This document shows positions 18,965-27,936 of a stretch of DNA of 64,000 bases, piece by piece. Below the pieces are notes generated by a model that was not told where the DNA came from, searched no databases, and saw only the letters and a list, made by a program, of their open reading frames with translations. Source of the DNA: Tsukamurella pulmonis (GTDB taxonomy: Bacteria; Actinomycetota; Actinomycetes; Mycobacteriales; Mycobacteriaceae); contig NZ_FNLF01000002.1 in the NCBI RefSeq assembly GCF_900103175.1, forward strand, positions 1,812,136 through 1,876,135. The letters are read 5' to 3'. The number at the start of each line of letters is the position of its first letter. Positions within the stretch are counted from its first letter, which is position 1. The translations under genes were made by a program, and so were the position numbers.

Positions 18965-21328
18965 ATGCCTGACGAAACCCTAGATCTGACACCCCACCCA
19001 CGGATTCTTGAAGTCATCGCGGACGTCGACATGAAGGTGCCGGAATGCCTCGCCGAGCTCGTCGACAACTCACTCGATGAGATCGCCGAGGCGCAGCGGG
19101 AAGATCCTGGTTTCGAGGGACGGGTCGAGATCGTGTTCCCGTACGGGTCGGGAAAGGTGAACCGTGACTCGGAGATCAGTGTCATCGATACCGGGCGAGG
19201 GATGTCGGTGGGGCAGATGCGATCGGCCCTCCGTGCCGGATCGTCGGGGAACTCGCGGTTCGGTGCCCTGGGGCTGTTCGGCATGGGGTTTAACGTGGCT
19301 ACGGCGCGGCTGGGAACCCTTACAAAGGTGCGTACCGGCCGGGCTGGTGACGACCACTGGACGATCGCCGAGATTGACATTCGCGCTATGGAGTCGCGAG
19401 ACACATTCTCGGTACCGATCTACACCGAACCGAAGCAGGTGAGTGAGCACGGTACGTCGATCACCGTTGCGGGTCTGAAGCCCGATGTTGTGCAGCGCCT
19501 AGGGTGGAACGGCATCGCCAGCCAGGTCCGGGATCGGCTGGGCGAGACTTACTCATACATGCTGCGATCGGTCGAGGATACCGACATCGCCGGCGCTGAG
19601 GTGATCGGCGGTCTCGGCGTCGAACTGCTGCTCAACGGCCGCTCGGTGCCAGCCTATATCCCTTGTATCTGGTCGCCAAAACGGTCGGTAAACTACCGCG
19701 GCCAGGACGTCCCAGCGGTGACCGAGGTCAACCATGAACTGAAGCCGGCGTTCGCGTGCATGACGTGCGGCCACTGGCATCCGGAAAATCTCGGTTCCCT
19801 TGAGGTGTGCAGCGAGTGCGGCTCCGATCGGGTCGAGCTGCGCAGTCGGGCGATCCGGGGCTGGCTCGGCATTCAGAGGTACGACGACCCGAGCGACTTT
19901 GGGATCTCGCTGCTGCGAGAGGGACGCACGATCGTGCATTTGGACAAAGACTTGTTCGATTGGAAGGACACCGTCACCGACAAGATGGTCCCAGAGTACC
20001 CGTTCGAACTCGGCCGCGGCCGAATCGTCGGGGAGTTGCATCTGGACCACATCGAGGTGAACTATCGGAAGAAGGACTTCGGTCGGGACACGATCGCGTG
20101 GCGGACCGTGCGTGAGAAGGTCCGTGGCGAGGGACCTCTGCAGGAACAGCGAGCCAAGAGCGCTGGATATGGGCCGAACACTACAGAGCTCGGCATGCTC
20201 GCACATGCATACCGTCGCTACGACCCAGGCTACCGATATTTGGTGCCGGGAAATGGCGCTCAGGCGCTGTCGGATCAGGCTCGCAAGTGGGGTGAGTATT
20301 TCCGTGAGGGCCGTGCTGACTACCAGAGCGATGAGATGTGGTGGAAGAACGTCGTCGCGCACGAGGAGGCCAAAGCCGGTCTGACCGATGGCGACGGCGA
20401 TGACGACAGCATCGACGATCTGTTGCCGACCTCGCCGGCAGGTGGCGGTGCCGCCGGTGATGGCACCGAGTCTGCAGGCAGCGAGGAAGATGACGCCGAT
20501 GCCGAGAACGATATTGCGGAAACCAGCTTCGAGCGCCGCGCTCGCTATCGCGCGAGCGGTCGCGTCGTCCCACAGCTGGATGGCACCGAGATCGTTGTCC
20601 CGGGTAAGGGGCGGACGATCATGATCACTGCCTTCATCACCTCCGGCGTCGAGTTCATTCAGGATCGTTTCTCCGAGGTAAGCCTTGAGGCGAACGAGCT
20701 GGAGCTGTTCATCGACGACAAGCATCCGTTGTTGGACGTATTCGGCTGGAACCGGGTGGACGTGGCGGTGATGCTGCTGCACGACACGGCCGATCGTTAC
20801 TTGGGATACGACGGCCCGGCCGGCCAGTTTGTCGAGCAGGTCCTCGAACAGATTGGTGATCGACGGATTGACGCCGCGACTGTGCGTCAATCTGCCGAGG
20901 GACTGCTCGATGAGATTCGAGAGGCCGTAGTCCCTCTCGTCGCCGACGACCCGGTCGGATATTGGAAGAGTCTGTCACCGAATGCTAAAACCCAGACGCA
21001 GAAAGCAGCGGCCGCTGAGGCCGACCGAGATTGGAACGAATTGGAGGCCTCTGGCGGTTACGCGGCCTACTTGTCACCCCGAGCGTTCGAGGACCTGGCG
21101 GTGGAGCTGCCTGAGAAGGTCCTCGACGGCGGGGTGTTCACGACGACTTACGGATCGTGGCAGGACGAGTCGATCCGCGAAGCAAAGCTGTCCCACCTGA
21201 CGAGTCTGATCCGCGACCTGGAACGCACGGTGTCGGCGACGGATCGGATGAGTTCACGCGAGTTGATCCGGCTTTCGATCGGTCTCGAATCCCTCAGCGC
21301 GCTCGTTGTCCAGGGAGCTTCGTTGTGA
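18965..21328 (+). CDS. MutL/MORC-like GHKL ATPase with zinc knuckle (restriction-associated)
   Basis: 787 residues. The Bergerat ATP-binding fold is clear: N-box ELVDNSLDE at 31-39, G1 box DTGRGM at 75-80 and G2 region GLFGMGFNVA at 103-112. A four-cysteine knuckle (C265, C268, C282, C285) follows the ATPase/transducer part. Residues about 485-535 are an acidic, Gly/Ala/Asp-rich linker, then a C-terminal domain. GHKL proteins of this layout occur with cytosine methylases, helicases and Vsr nucleases in the prokaryotic MORC restriction systems defined by comparative genomics; ATP-gated DNA clamping is inferred. The ATG at 18965 was chosen because GAGGA precedes it by five bases. It is coupled to the helicase by a GTGA overlap. 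Confidence 0.85.
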   Translation: MPDETLDLTPHPRILEVIADVDMKVPECLAELVDNSLDEIAEAQREDPGFEGRVEIVFPYGSGKVNRDSEISVIDTGRGMSVGQMRSALRAGSSGNSRFGALGLFGMGFNVATARLGTLTKVRTGRAGDDHWTIAEIDIRAMESRDTFSVPIYTEPKQVSEHGTSITVAGLKPDVVQRLGWNGIASQVRDRLGETYSYMLRSVEDTDIAGAEVIGGLGVELLLNGRSVPAYIPCIWSPKRSVNYRGQDVPAVTEVNHELKPAFACMTCGHWHPENLGSLEVCSECGSDRVELRSRAIRGWLGIQRYDDPSDFGISLLREGRTIVHLDKDLFDWKDTVTDKMVPEYPFELGRGRIVGELHLDHIEVNYRKKDFGRDTIAWRTVREKVRGEGPLQEQRAKSAGYGPNTTELGMLAHAYRRYDPGYRYLVPGNGAQALSDQARKWGEYFREGRADYQSDEMWWKNVVAHEEAKAGLTDGDGDDDSIDDLLPTSPAGGGAAGDGTESAGSEEDDADAENDIAETSFERRARYRASGRVVPQLDGTEIVVPGKGRTIMITAFITSGVEFIQDRFSEVSLEANELELFIDDKHPLLDVFGWNRVDVAVMLLHDTADRYLGYDGPAGQFVEQVLEQIGDRRIDAATVRQSAEGLLDEIREAVVPLVADDPVGYWKSLSPNAKTQTQKAAAAEADRDWNELEASGGYAAYLSPRAFEDLAVELPEKVLDGGVFTTTYGSWQDESIREAKLSHLTSLIRDLERTVSATDRMSSRELIRLSIGLESLSALVVQGASL

Positions 21329-23022
21329 GTGATTCGTCGTTCCTGTCGGCTGAGCGCGTTGCGCGAGGCGGCCCGGCCGGGTTCACCCGAGCGCTGGAGC
21401 GCCTGCTGCCGCTGCTGGGGTTCAGCCAGGTCGTGAACATCGATGGATCAGGTGACCAGGGAGGCGACCTATTGACCAAGTTCGGACGGGAACAAGTGGC
21501 GTTACAGGTCAAATGGCGCCAGGACCCGGTTCGCGGCTCGGTCGGTGATGATGCGGTTGACGAGGTTTCCAATGCGATCGACGCGTATGGCGCCGCCTCC
21601 GGGATCGTAGTCACCAATGGTCGGTTCACCAAGTCGGCGAGGGGCCGGATTGACGCCTACGGGAAGGTGAGTCGACAGATCAAGGCCTGGGATGGTCGGG
21701 ACCTGGCCAAGCTGTACCGCAAGGCAGCCATGATAGCGGCGCAGGTCGAACTTCGGCCCTACCAGGTTGAGGCCGTGCAGGCTTCGCTGGAGTCGCTGCG
21801 GGACCCCGAGAAGCGACGGGCACTGGTGTATCTGGCCACGGGCCTGGGCAAGACGGTGGTCGCCGGCTCGATCGCTGCAGACTGGCTCGACCGCGATCCG
21901 TCGGCGAAGATTCTGGTGATCGCCCACGGCGGGCCGCTGGTCGATCAGCTGGAGAAGTCGATGTGGCCGTTCATCCCGAAGGATATCCCGACGCAGATGA
22001 TCGGCCAGGGCGAGCATCGCGACGACCTATCAGGTGTGACGTTCGCGGTATTGCCGACCGCGCATGACTATGTTGAGCGGGGATACCGGCCCGATCTGGT
22101 GATCGTCGACGAGGTGCACCACGTCGGCGAGACAGGATTCTACGCGCACATAATTGAGATGCTCGACGGCGTGCCGCGACTCGGTGTCACCGCGACGCCG
22201 TGGCGTGGGGACAGGTTCGACATCGAGGTGATGTTCGGGGAGCCAGTCGTGCGGATGTCAATTGCGGATGGCATCCGCCGCGGGTATCTGGCGCAGGTCG
22301 ATTATCAGCTTCTCGCCGACGACATCGACTGGGAGTTCGTCAAGGAGGCCTCGGCGCATTCGTATACGATCAAGGACCTGAATCGCCGGCTGTTTATCCC
22401 CGAGCGGGACGAGGCGATCATCGAACGGCTCACCAAGGTTTGGAACTCGACGCGGACCCCGCGGGGCATGGTGTTTTGCCAGACGATCGAGCACGCCGAG
22501 CGATTCGCCGAGCGGCTGCGCGAGTACTCAGCCTGGCGCGGTGTTGAGACGATTCACAACGGCATGACCAAGCGTGAGCGCCAGCAGCGGCTGGTACAGT
22601 TTCGCGCTGGCCAGACGGAGCTGCTGGTTAGCGTCGACCTTCTTAACGAAGGCATCGACGTCCCGGACGTGAACATCATCGTGTTCGCCCGGGTGACGCA
22701 CTCGCGCCGGATCTTCATCCAGCAGTTGGGGCGGGGCCTGCGACTGCGCACAGGCAAGGAGCGCGTCGCGGTTCTAGACTGCGTCTCGGATCTGCGGCGG
22801 ATCGCCGAGGTGTCTGCCTTCCGCGCGCAAGTCGAGGCGTCGGAGACTGAGGTACTCAGTATCAACCGGTCGAGCTTCGATTTCGCAGACCAGGGCGTAC
22901 GGTCATTGATAGAGCAGTGGGTTGCCGATATCGGTGATCTGGCGACTGCGACTGATCAGGTACGGCTGGAATTCCCGCCGACGTCGGACGATCCAGGCGT
23001 AGCGACGAGAGGTTTCAACTGA
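21325..23022 (+). CDS. Mrr-type endonuclease fused to SF2 DEAD/DEAH helicase
   Basis: 565 residues. Residues about 15-125 form an Mrr-like restriction endonuclease domain with active-site pattern GDQGGD (D48) and QVK (Q61, K63). Then a superfamily 2 helicase: Walker A ATGLGKT at 171-177, DEVHH at 262-266, VTATPWR (motif III region) and QQLGRGLR at 466-473 (motif VI). Such fusions act as the translocating nuclease of restriction systems. The GTG start overlaps the ATPase stop and is preceded by AGGGAG seven bases away. The longer open frame upstream lies inside the ATPase gene and was rejected. Confidence 0.9.
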   Translation: MSDSSFLSAERVARGGPAGFTRALERLLPLLGFSQVVNIDGSGDQGGDLLTKFGREQVALQVKWRQDPVRGSVGDDAVDEVSNAIDAYGAASGIVVTNGRFTKSARGRIDAYGKVSRQIKAWDGRDLAKLYRKAAMIAAQVELRPYQVEAVQASLESLRDPEKRRALVYLATGLGKTVVAGSIAADWLDRDPSAKILVIAHGGPLVDQLEKSMWPFIPKDIPTQMIGQGEHRDDLSGVTFAVLPTAHDYVERGYRPDLVIVDEVHHVGETGFYAHIIEMLDGVPRLGVTATPWRGDRFDIEVMFGEPVVRMSIADGIRRGYLAQVDYQLLADDIDWEFVKEASAHSYTIKDLNRRLFIPERDEAIIERLTKVWNSTRTPRGMVFCQTIEHAERFAERLREYSAWRGVETIHNGMTKRERQQRLVQFRAGQTELLVSVDLLNEGIDVPDVNIIVFARVTHSRRIFIQQLGRGLRLRTGKERVAVLDCVSDLRRIAEVSAFRAQVEASETEVLSINRSSFDFADQGVRSLIEQWVADIGDLATATDQVRLEFPPTSDDPGVATRGFN

Positions 23023-23663
23023 TGCGACTGCCCGACGAGGTCAGGGACGCCGCGCTGGCCCGTGTGTACGAGGTTTTCGACCGCAAGCGGTGGGAGCAGG
23101 TGCCCGCCAGTAAGCGTGGGGCGGTGTATGACGAGCTGATTGCTGACGAGGGGTTCACCGCCGCGCTGCGGCCGTTCGCCACCCCAGCACAGATGCGCGT
23201 GTGGCTGAAGGACAGCGCCGCCAAAGAGTATCCGCGGGCGTTGGAGGGCACCGGCCCGACGGCAAGTTACACCAAACGGGGTTATCCCGGGCCGACTGCG
23301 ATCGTGGCCGCGACGCTCGGCGACGAATGGGCGGTGGTCGCCAACTCTATCGAGCAGAAACCTATGCGCTGTCGAGTGACCAGCTTGGGAGGCCACGAGG
23401 CGCTGCTCACTTGGGGGCCGCTGAGGAGCCTGCGCGATCTATACTTCGCGGCCTCGGCGGCAAAGGTTGACGGCCAGGAGCGCGTCTTCATTGCGATCAC
23501 TAGACCTACGATGGCTGAGCCGCCCAAGGGCGAGTGGGATCGCGTATGTGCGTTTTGCGATTTGATTGGCGTCGAAGTGTTTTCGGTAATGTATGCCCCA
23601 CGCTTCGAACCTGGTCATTCTGACCAGAAACGCTGCGCGACGAAGATTACTAGCATTCACTAG
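23022..23663 (+). CDS. 213-residue protein of the defence operon, unknown function
   Basis: It shares one base with the helicase stop (TGATG), so it is the third cistron of the ATPase-helicase operon. The N-terminal half is helical and charged (LPDEVRDAALARVYEVFDRKRWEQV). The middle contains YPGPTAIVAATLGDEWAVVANS and a strand-rich region. The C-terminal part has WDRVCAFCDLIGVEVF and ends with a Cys/Lys-rich KRCATKITSIH. No transmembrane segment or recognised nuclease motif. A specificity or accessory role is only inference. Confidence 0.75.
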   Translation: MRLPDEVRDAALARVYEVFDRKRWEQVPASKRGAVYDELIADEGFTAALRPFATPAQMRVWLKDSAAKEYPRALEGTGPTASYTKRGYPGPTAIVAATLGDEWAVVANSIEQKPMRCRVTSLGGHEALLTWGPLRSLRDLYFAASAAKVDGQERVFIAITRPTMAEPPKGEWDRVCAFCDLIGVEVFSVMYAPRFEPGHSDQKRCATKITSIH

Positions 23664-23808
23664 GATGCTCGTCTACTGAGGAACTTGGTTCGACGAAGGT
23701 AGTCCCGGGGGGATCAGCTGGATATAGGGCCCGGTTTCCGTGGTCATTCGGGCTAATTGAGTGGAATCGAACGGGCTGGCGAGGACGGCGGCTCGTGGGC
23801 GAGAACCA
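23664..23808. other. intergenic gap between convergent defence genes
   Basis: 145 bases between the 3' ends of the 213-aa gene (+) and the methyltransferase gene (-). I see no convincing gene or strong hairpin in it. Confidence 0.4.
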
Positions 23809-24966
23809 CTAGCACGCGCGGCGCGCCGCCTTGGCGTCGCGGAACGTAGCGGCGCCGAGGTGAGTATGGACTGACCTGGCAACTACCGCCGCCAAGTCGA
23901 CTGGCACAGCGTTGCCGACCTGACGCATCGCCTCAGTCCACGGACCGTGCAGACGGTAGTCGTCCGGAAAAGTCTGCAAACGCGCGGCTTCGCGCACAGT
24001 GAAGTATCGTACTGAGTTGTCCACATTGAGAAGCATGTTCTCGCCGCCGGGCACCCCGTGGACACCCGCCTTAAGAGCCTTCGCCGGCGCGTCGATGTAG
24101 GAACCGGTATGTCCCCTATATGACCTGGCTCCGTATTGCGGCGTATGGTTGAGTGCATTGTCGCCTGGCGCAGGTAATCCCTTGAGGGCGTCTCTAACTG
24201 TATTCCAGGGCTGCAACGACGTATCGGAATCCTGAGCGGCGCGGACGCGATAAGCGCGGTGCCTATTGGGTACTTCATGCCGCTCCCAATAAGAACCGTC
24301 CTGCTGCGCCAAACGCAGAGCCCCCGCAGAGTGGGTCTCTGCCGGGAAGTGCCATTCGGCATCGACATCGGCACGGAAGCCCACAAAAAATACACGCCAC
24401 CGCTGCTGCGGCACCCCGTAATCGGCGGCGTTCACTAGCCTCGACACCACGTTGTACATCAGGCCCGTATGAGTCGACGTGTGCTCGGATTGCAGTCGCG
24501 TGAGGTGGTCGCCCCAGGATTCGAGGTTCGTCGCAATCAGTTCCGGGTGGGCAAGACGGAGCTTAATGTACTCGTAGTAGTCGGAGAAGCTCGGGCGCAG
24601 CAGACCTCGGACGTTCTCGATGATGAACGCCCGCGGCCGTAGCCGGCGGATGACGTCTGTGGTGGCAGGGAACATGTCCCGCTTGTCGTTGGCGGCGTTA
24701 CCTTTGCCCCCACTTGAGAACGGCTGGCAGGGCGGCCCGCCGCTGACGAGGTCGATTCCGTCCGGGACCTGTCCCCAGTCGACGTCACGAACATCGCCCT
24801 CGCGTACGTCGATGTCCTTGACCAGCGGGTAGCCGGCATCGCGGTTCTCACGCAGCGTATCGCAGCACCAGCGGTTCCATTCGGAGACGATCTCGGTCGA
24901 AAACCCGACCTTGTGCGTTCCGAGAGTCAGGCCGCCGCCTCCTGCGAAAAGCTCGACACTCCTCAT
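23809..24966 (-). CDS. dcm: C5-cytosine DNA methyltransferase (Dcm family)
   Basis: 385 residues with the motifs in canonical order: I, ELFAGGGGLTLG (5-16); IV, GGPPCQPFS with catalytic C80; VI, ENV (117-119); VIII, QQRWR (187-191); a variable target-recognition region about 200-330; and IX/X, ending in GNAVPVDLAAVVA. It would methylate cytosine in a defined site and protect host DNA from the neighbouring nuclease. The ATG at 24966 fits motif I at residue 5 and lies seven bases after a TAGCCT box. The 59 codons upstream in the same frame have no conserved sequence. A Vsr gene lies 3 kb away, as with E. coli Dcm. Confidence 0.95.
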   Translation of the reverse strand: MRSVELFAGGGGLTLGTHKVGFSTEIVSEWNRWCCDTLRENRDAGYPLVKDIDVREGDVRDVDWGQVPDGIDLVSGGPPCQPFSSGGKGNAANDKRDMFPATTDVIRRLRPRAFIIENVRGLLRPSFSDYYEYIKLRLAHPELIATNLESWGDHLTRLQSEHTSTHTGLMYNVVSRLVNAADYGVPQQRWRVFFVGFRADVDAEWHFPAETHSAGALRLAQQDGSYWERHEVPNRHRAYRVRAAQDSDTSLQPWNTVRDALKGLPAPGDNALNHTPQYGARSYRGHTGSYIDAPAKALKAGVHGVPGGENMLLNVDNSVRYFTVREAARLQTFPDDYRLHGPWTEAMRQVGNAVPVDLAAVVARSVHTHLGAATFRDAKAARRAC

Positions 24967-24973
24967 ACTGCCC

Positions 24974-24979
24974 AGGCTA
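24974..24979 (-). promoter_or_regulatory. -10 box TAGCCT, leaderless start of the methyltransferase gene
   Basis: TAGCCT on the minus strand, seven bases before the ATG at 24966. This supports the short start and separate transcription of the modification gene from the ATPase-helicase operon. Confidence 0.5.
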
Positions 24980-25647
24980 TCTGGAGGCACTGACACGCCA
25001 GAAACGGGGCAGCCAGTCGTGCAGTCCAGGACTGCGGCGGTGGGGGAGCGTACCCGGTGCCATGTCTGGCAGGGGGCTGGAATCGATGCGGTACGCGCGT
25101 CATGCCATTCGCCCCCAGCTGGTCGCTCGGATGTAGGTTCCACGAGCCCGGGACGAACGCAGCCGAGGTGGTGGTGTTAGCTAGCAATCGTGTCGTGCTT
25201 GCTTGAGGTCGACCAGCCCAGCCGGGGTCCTGTCCGTGTCGCGCGGAGCCATCGAACGACCAGCGGTGCCTGTTCAAAGCCGTCACGAATCTGCGAGCCC
25301 TGAGCAGAATCCCAGGCTCCGAGTGATCAATATACCGAGTGACATTTCCTCCGGTACGGGCAGGCGATCCTCTGATCTCGCCGGAGCTGAGCTCCTTAGA
25401 GAGCGGAAGGTTTATCCGGCAGAATCGCCCGCGACGGACACACAGCAGCTCGCTAAATCGCACATTCAGTATCGGCGCGACGCAGACGCTTGGCCAAGGT
25501 CATGTCATTGATCGCGAATTCCTTCGCGATCGGTGAGAAATTCCACCAGGCCACGCGAACGCGGATGGAAAAGGTCCGGTTGGCGGTCCAATGATTCTAG
25601 GAGCAAGTACCACGGGCTCGACAGTAACGAAGTCGATCGACTCGATC
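24980..25647. other. 670-base stretch without a convincing gene
   Basis: It lies between the methyltransferase start and the 3' end of the DUF262 gene. Short open frames exist on both strands, but none has a family motif, a plausible start site or consistent codon bias. It holds one clear structure, the inverted repeat at 25510-25531. It may contain the remains of a lost gene or regulatory sequence. Confidence 0.5.
25510..25531. repeat. perfect 9-bp inverted repeat with 4-base loop
   Basis: GATCGCGAA, loop TTCC, TTCGCGATC. It is 117 bases beyond the 3' end of the DUF262 gene and about 540 bases upstream of the methyltransferase start. It could be a T-less terminator or a dyad operator; sequence does not decide. 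Confidence 0.6.
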
Positions 25648-26811
25648 TCATGCATCCTCGGACTCGTCAAGTTGTGGGAGCTCCCCGTCCTGAATGCTCT
25701 CGAGTCCCGCGAGAGGCGCACCTTCGGAGTAACCTAACACATAACTAGTGAGAATCTGTGCTCGACGACTCAAGGCGCTGCCGTCGTTGGTAGATTGGAC
25801 TAGTCCGTTGTATTCACGCAGGCGTGCATTAGCAGCGGTGCTGTACGAATCAGACATCTCACTCAATTGAGCGACACTACGGCGTGCTAGCTCAAAGTCG
25901 GTCAGCATTTCTCGGTTGACGGTCCTGTAGAATTCTTGGTCTCGGAAACATATGTAGTAGACCACTACTGTACCGATCGAGGCGAGCAGAGCATCTTCTG
26001 CGTCAAAAATTGTTGACATCCGGTCCAATGTCTCCGTTGCCGACTGCGCGTAGTCGGACATTCTTTCGGGACTGATGCTTGGTGAGGGGGCACGCGTCGC
26101 AATGAACAGCGCGTAAAGCCGGTCGGCTTTTGTATCTGTAATTCTATTATTTGTATCGAGCTGATGCTCAATGGCGAGAAATTTGGCCCCGAGCTCTCTG
26201 TACTTATAGCGTGCATTCTTGATTGGTGAGCAGCGCACGAGGAGGTCATGTTCGGCAAGAGTGTTGGCGGCATCACGTGTGGGCCCTTTGAGGGCGTTTC
26301 GTCGTTCAGCCGCATTCAGCGCTGTCGAAGCGTTCAGTCGTTGAAACATCTCCTCGATTAGGTCGCCGCTGTTTGTTGTTACGCGAACGATGGGGAGTTC
26401 GAAATCAACGAAGCGGTCATAAAGGTGCGGATATGTCTTGCGAAGTTCCGATATTCTCATCTCTGTCGCATCGATTGATTCGTCCTCGAAAAAGATGAAG
26501 TTCTCGGACAGTGCGAGATCGCCTTCGAGGAAGGCTAGTATTGTCTCTAGTCGCTGCTTTCCGTCTATCACTGCGTACTGGTATGTGAGACCTTTAGCAT
26601 TCTTGCGACCCGAATTCTCTTCTTCGAAGTAGAGCTTAGGGATGTCGAGACCGTTGATTATCGAATCTATCAAATTTTCTCGAGTTTGCGGTGACCATAC
26701 TCCACCCTCACGCTGGTATGGAGGCGAGAGGTCTATGACACTCCTCATGCGCCCAAATCGACCGATTGATACGCCGGTCATCATCTTCGTTGTAATGCGC
26801 CGAGGATTCAT
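25648..26811 (-). CDS. DUF262 (GmrSD N-terminal / ParB-like) protein
   Basis: 387 residues. The N-terminal DUF262 domain shows PPYQREGGVWSPQ, NLIDSIINGLDIP and VIDGKQRLETI. The DGKQR at 83-87 corresponds to the DGQQR motif of GmrS-type proteins, which bind or hydrolyse nucleotides in modification-dependent restriction. The C-terminal half is helical, without the DUF1524/HNH nuclease of full GmrSD, so it would need a partner. It overlaps the FRG gene upstream by four bases (ATGA). Base composition between 25.9 and 26.8 kb is visibly more AT-rich than the rest of the window, a sign of transfer. Confidence 0.88.
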   Translation of the reverse strand: MNPRRITTKMMTGVSIGRFGRMRSVIDLSPPYQREGGVWSPQTRENLIDSIINGLDIPKLYFEEENSGRKNAKGLTYQYAVIDGKQRLETILAFLEGDLALSENFIFFEDESIDATEMRISELRKTYPHLYDRFVDFELPIVRVTTNSGDLIEEMFQRLNASTALNAAERRNALKGPTRDAANTLAEHDLLVRCSPIKNARYKYRELGAKFLAIEHQLDTNNRITDTKADRLYALFIATRAPSPSISPERMSDYAQSATETLDRMSTIFDAEDALLASIGTVVVYYICFRDQEFYRTVNREMLTDFELARRSVAQLSEMSDSYSTAANARLREYNGLVQSTNDGSALSRRAQILTSYVLGYSEGAPLAGLESIQDGELPQLDESEDA

Positions 26812-27596
26812 GATGCTCGCTGCTCCGCTCCCGCTGTTATTCGACGAGCTATCCGGTCGAGATCGCGGTAGATCGATACCTCGTTAAATCCGAGTGTGTC
26901 CAGTTCTTCTCGAAGGTTCCGTTTCGAATCTTCTGGAACGGTGAATGACTGCAAGGCTGCCGCTTGCCGGAGAGGCTCCGTGCTTGATGAACCCGTCGGG
27001 GACTGCGACACTGTGAAGGTGCCATTCTGGAAGCGGATTCGATCAAACAGTAAGGGCGCGAGGACTGATCGCGGTTTCGAACGTTGGTCGCCTTCCTGTC
27101 CGGGGAGGTACTTTGACAGCAGGCTGTCACTCTCGGACAGCAGCCGTGGGTGCCCCCCGTCGTCATCGCCGGCGTCCCGGTTAAGTTTGGCTGGGTCAAG
27201 TACGAAAAACTCGCCAGCAACGTCACTGAGTGCATTGGCGTCTGAGTCTTTCTCGGTTGCAAAAAATAGTGCGACCAGAGGGCTCTGAGACCAGTCTAAG
27301 AGGCGAGTTGGTAGGGAGTGGTGCTGCGCGAACGTAATCCATCCCCATTTGTCGAACGCATATTGGGTGCCGGCGGCGGCTGCTTCTTGGCGAAAACGTG
27401 CCAGCATTGCCCCCTCTGCTTCTGTGCGCCCGGTACTTCGAAATGCAGACGGGGTGAGAAACCATGACGCATCTCGGTGTCCGCGATACCACAGCTCTCT
27501 GCCGTCGGCCGTTATTGGCGCGAGTGCCTGCATCAAGTCCGATATGGAGCATATTCTGGGCTGATCGGCGATATCCATTTGCTGTGAGTCCTCCAT
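26808..27596 (-). CDS. FRG-domain protein
   Basis: 262 residues from the chosen ATG. The FRG domain opens with ELWYRGHRDASWFLTPSAF (WYRGH at 36-40), followed by FAQHHSLPTRLLDWSQSPLVALFFA, the family's most conserved stretch. FRG proteins are frequent in phage-defence islands; their activity is not established. First gene of a two-gene operon with the DUF262 protein. The ATG at 27596 stands seven bases after a TATAGT box; an internal ATG at 27578 with GGAGG upstream is the alternative. Confidence 0.88.
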   Translation of the reverse strand: MEDSQQMDIADQPRICSISDLMQALAPITADGRELWYRGHRDASWFLTPSAFRSTGRTEAEGAMLARFRQEAAAAGTQYAFDKWGWITFAQHHSLPTRLLDWSQSPLVALFFATEKDSDANALSDVAGEFFVLDPAKLNRDAGDDDGGHPRLLSESDSLLSKYLPGQEGDQRSKPRSVLAPLLFDRIRFQNGTFTVSQSPTGSSSTEPLRQAAALQSFTVPEDSKRNLREELDTLGFNEVSIYRDLDRIARRITAGAEQRAS

Positions 27597-27603
27597 GCAG
27601 AGA

Positions 27604-27609
27604 ACTATA
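27604..27609 (-). promoter_or_regulatory. -10 box TATAGT of the FRG-DUF262 operon
   Basis: TATAGT, seven bases upstream of the ATG at 27596. A TTGACA is present further upstream but 29 bases away, too far to be a normal -35 partner. Confidence 0.5.
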
Positions 27610-27936
27610 GCCGGTGGGGGCTTCGAGGCTGCAATGTTTGTCAAGCGACAGGAGTTCGAACGGGCTCTTCCGGGTATTGGTGCCCGAGGTTCGCTGACGT
27701 GTAGCTGGGTGGACGCCATAGTGCATGCAGTGTGCTCATCTAATCTGCATTGGGTCCACTCATTTCCGGCTGCCAGGACTGCCTTCGCGGTTGATCCCCG
27801 CCTAATCAGTCAGTGTGACCTCGACAGCGACACCTTCAGTCCAAGATGTTGGTCTGAGGCACAAGCAGGCAATCCAGGTGCATTGATCGGTTCGGTCACT
27901 TGCTCGGCCGTGCTTGTCGACGGGCATGATGGTTCA
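27610..27936. other. divergent region between the FRG operon and vsr
   Basis: About 330 bases without a convincing gene; the vsr frame is open through it but has no family sequence there. A CATGAT six bases before the vsr GTG (27925-27930) could be its -10 box. Confidence 0.45.

Noticed and set aside
21325-23022. Z1-domain helicase, the usual MORC partner
   Set aside because: The N-terminus has an Mrr-like D...QxK nuclease and the helicase motifs are ordinary DEAD/DEAH; I see no Z1-type sequence.
25203-25511. 102-codon plus-strand open frame between the methylase and DUF262 genes
   Set aside because: No ribosome site, motif or codon preference; treated as intergenic.
27595-27936. N-terminal extension of Vsr in the same frame
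   Set aside because: The 114 upstream codons are unlike Vsr and include low-GC non-coding-like sequence; the GTG at 27937 gives the family length.
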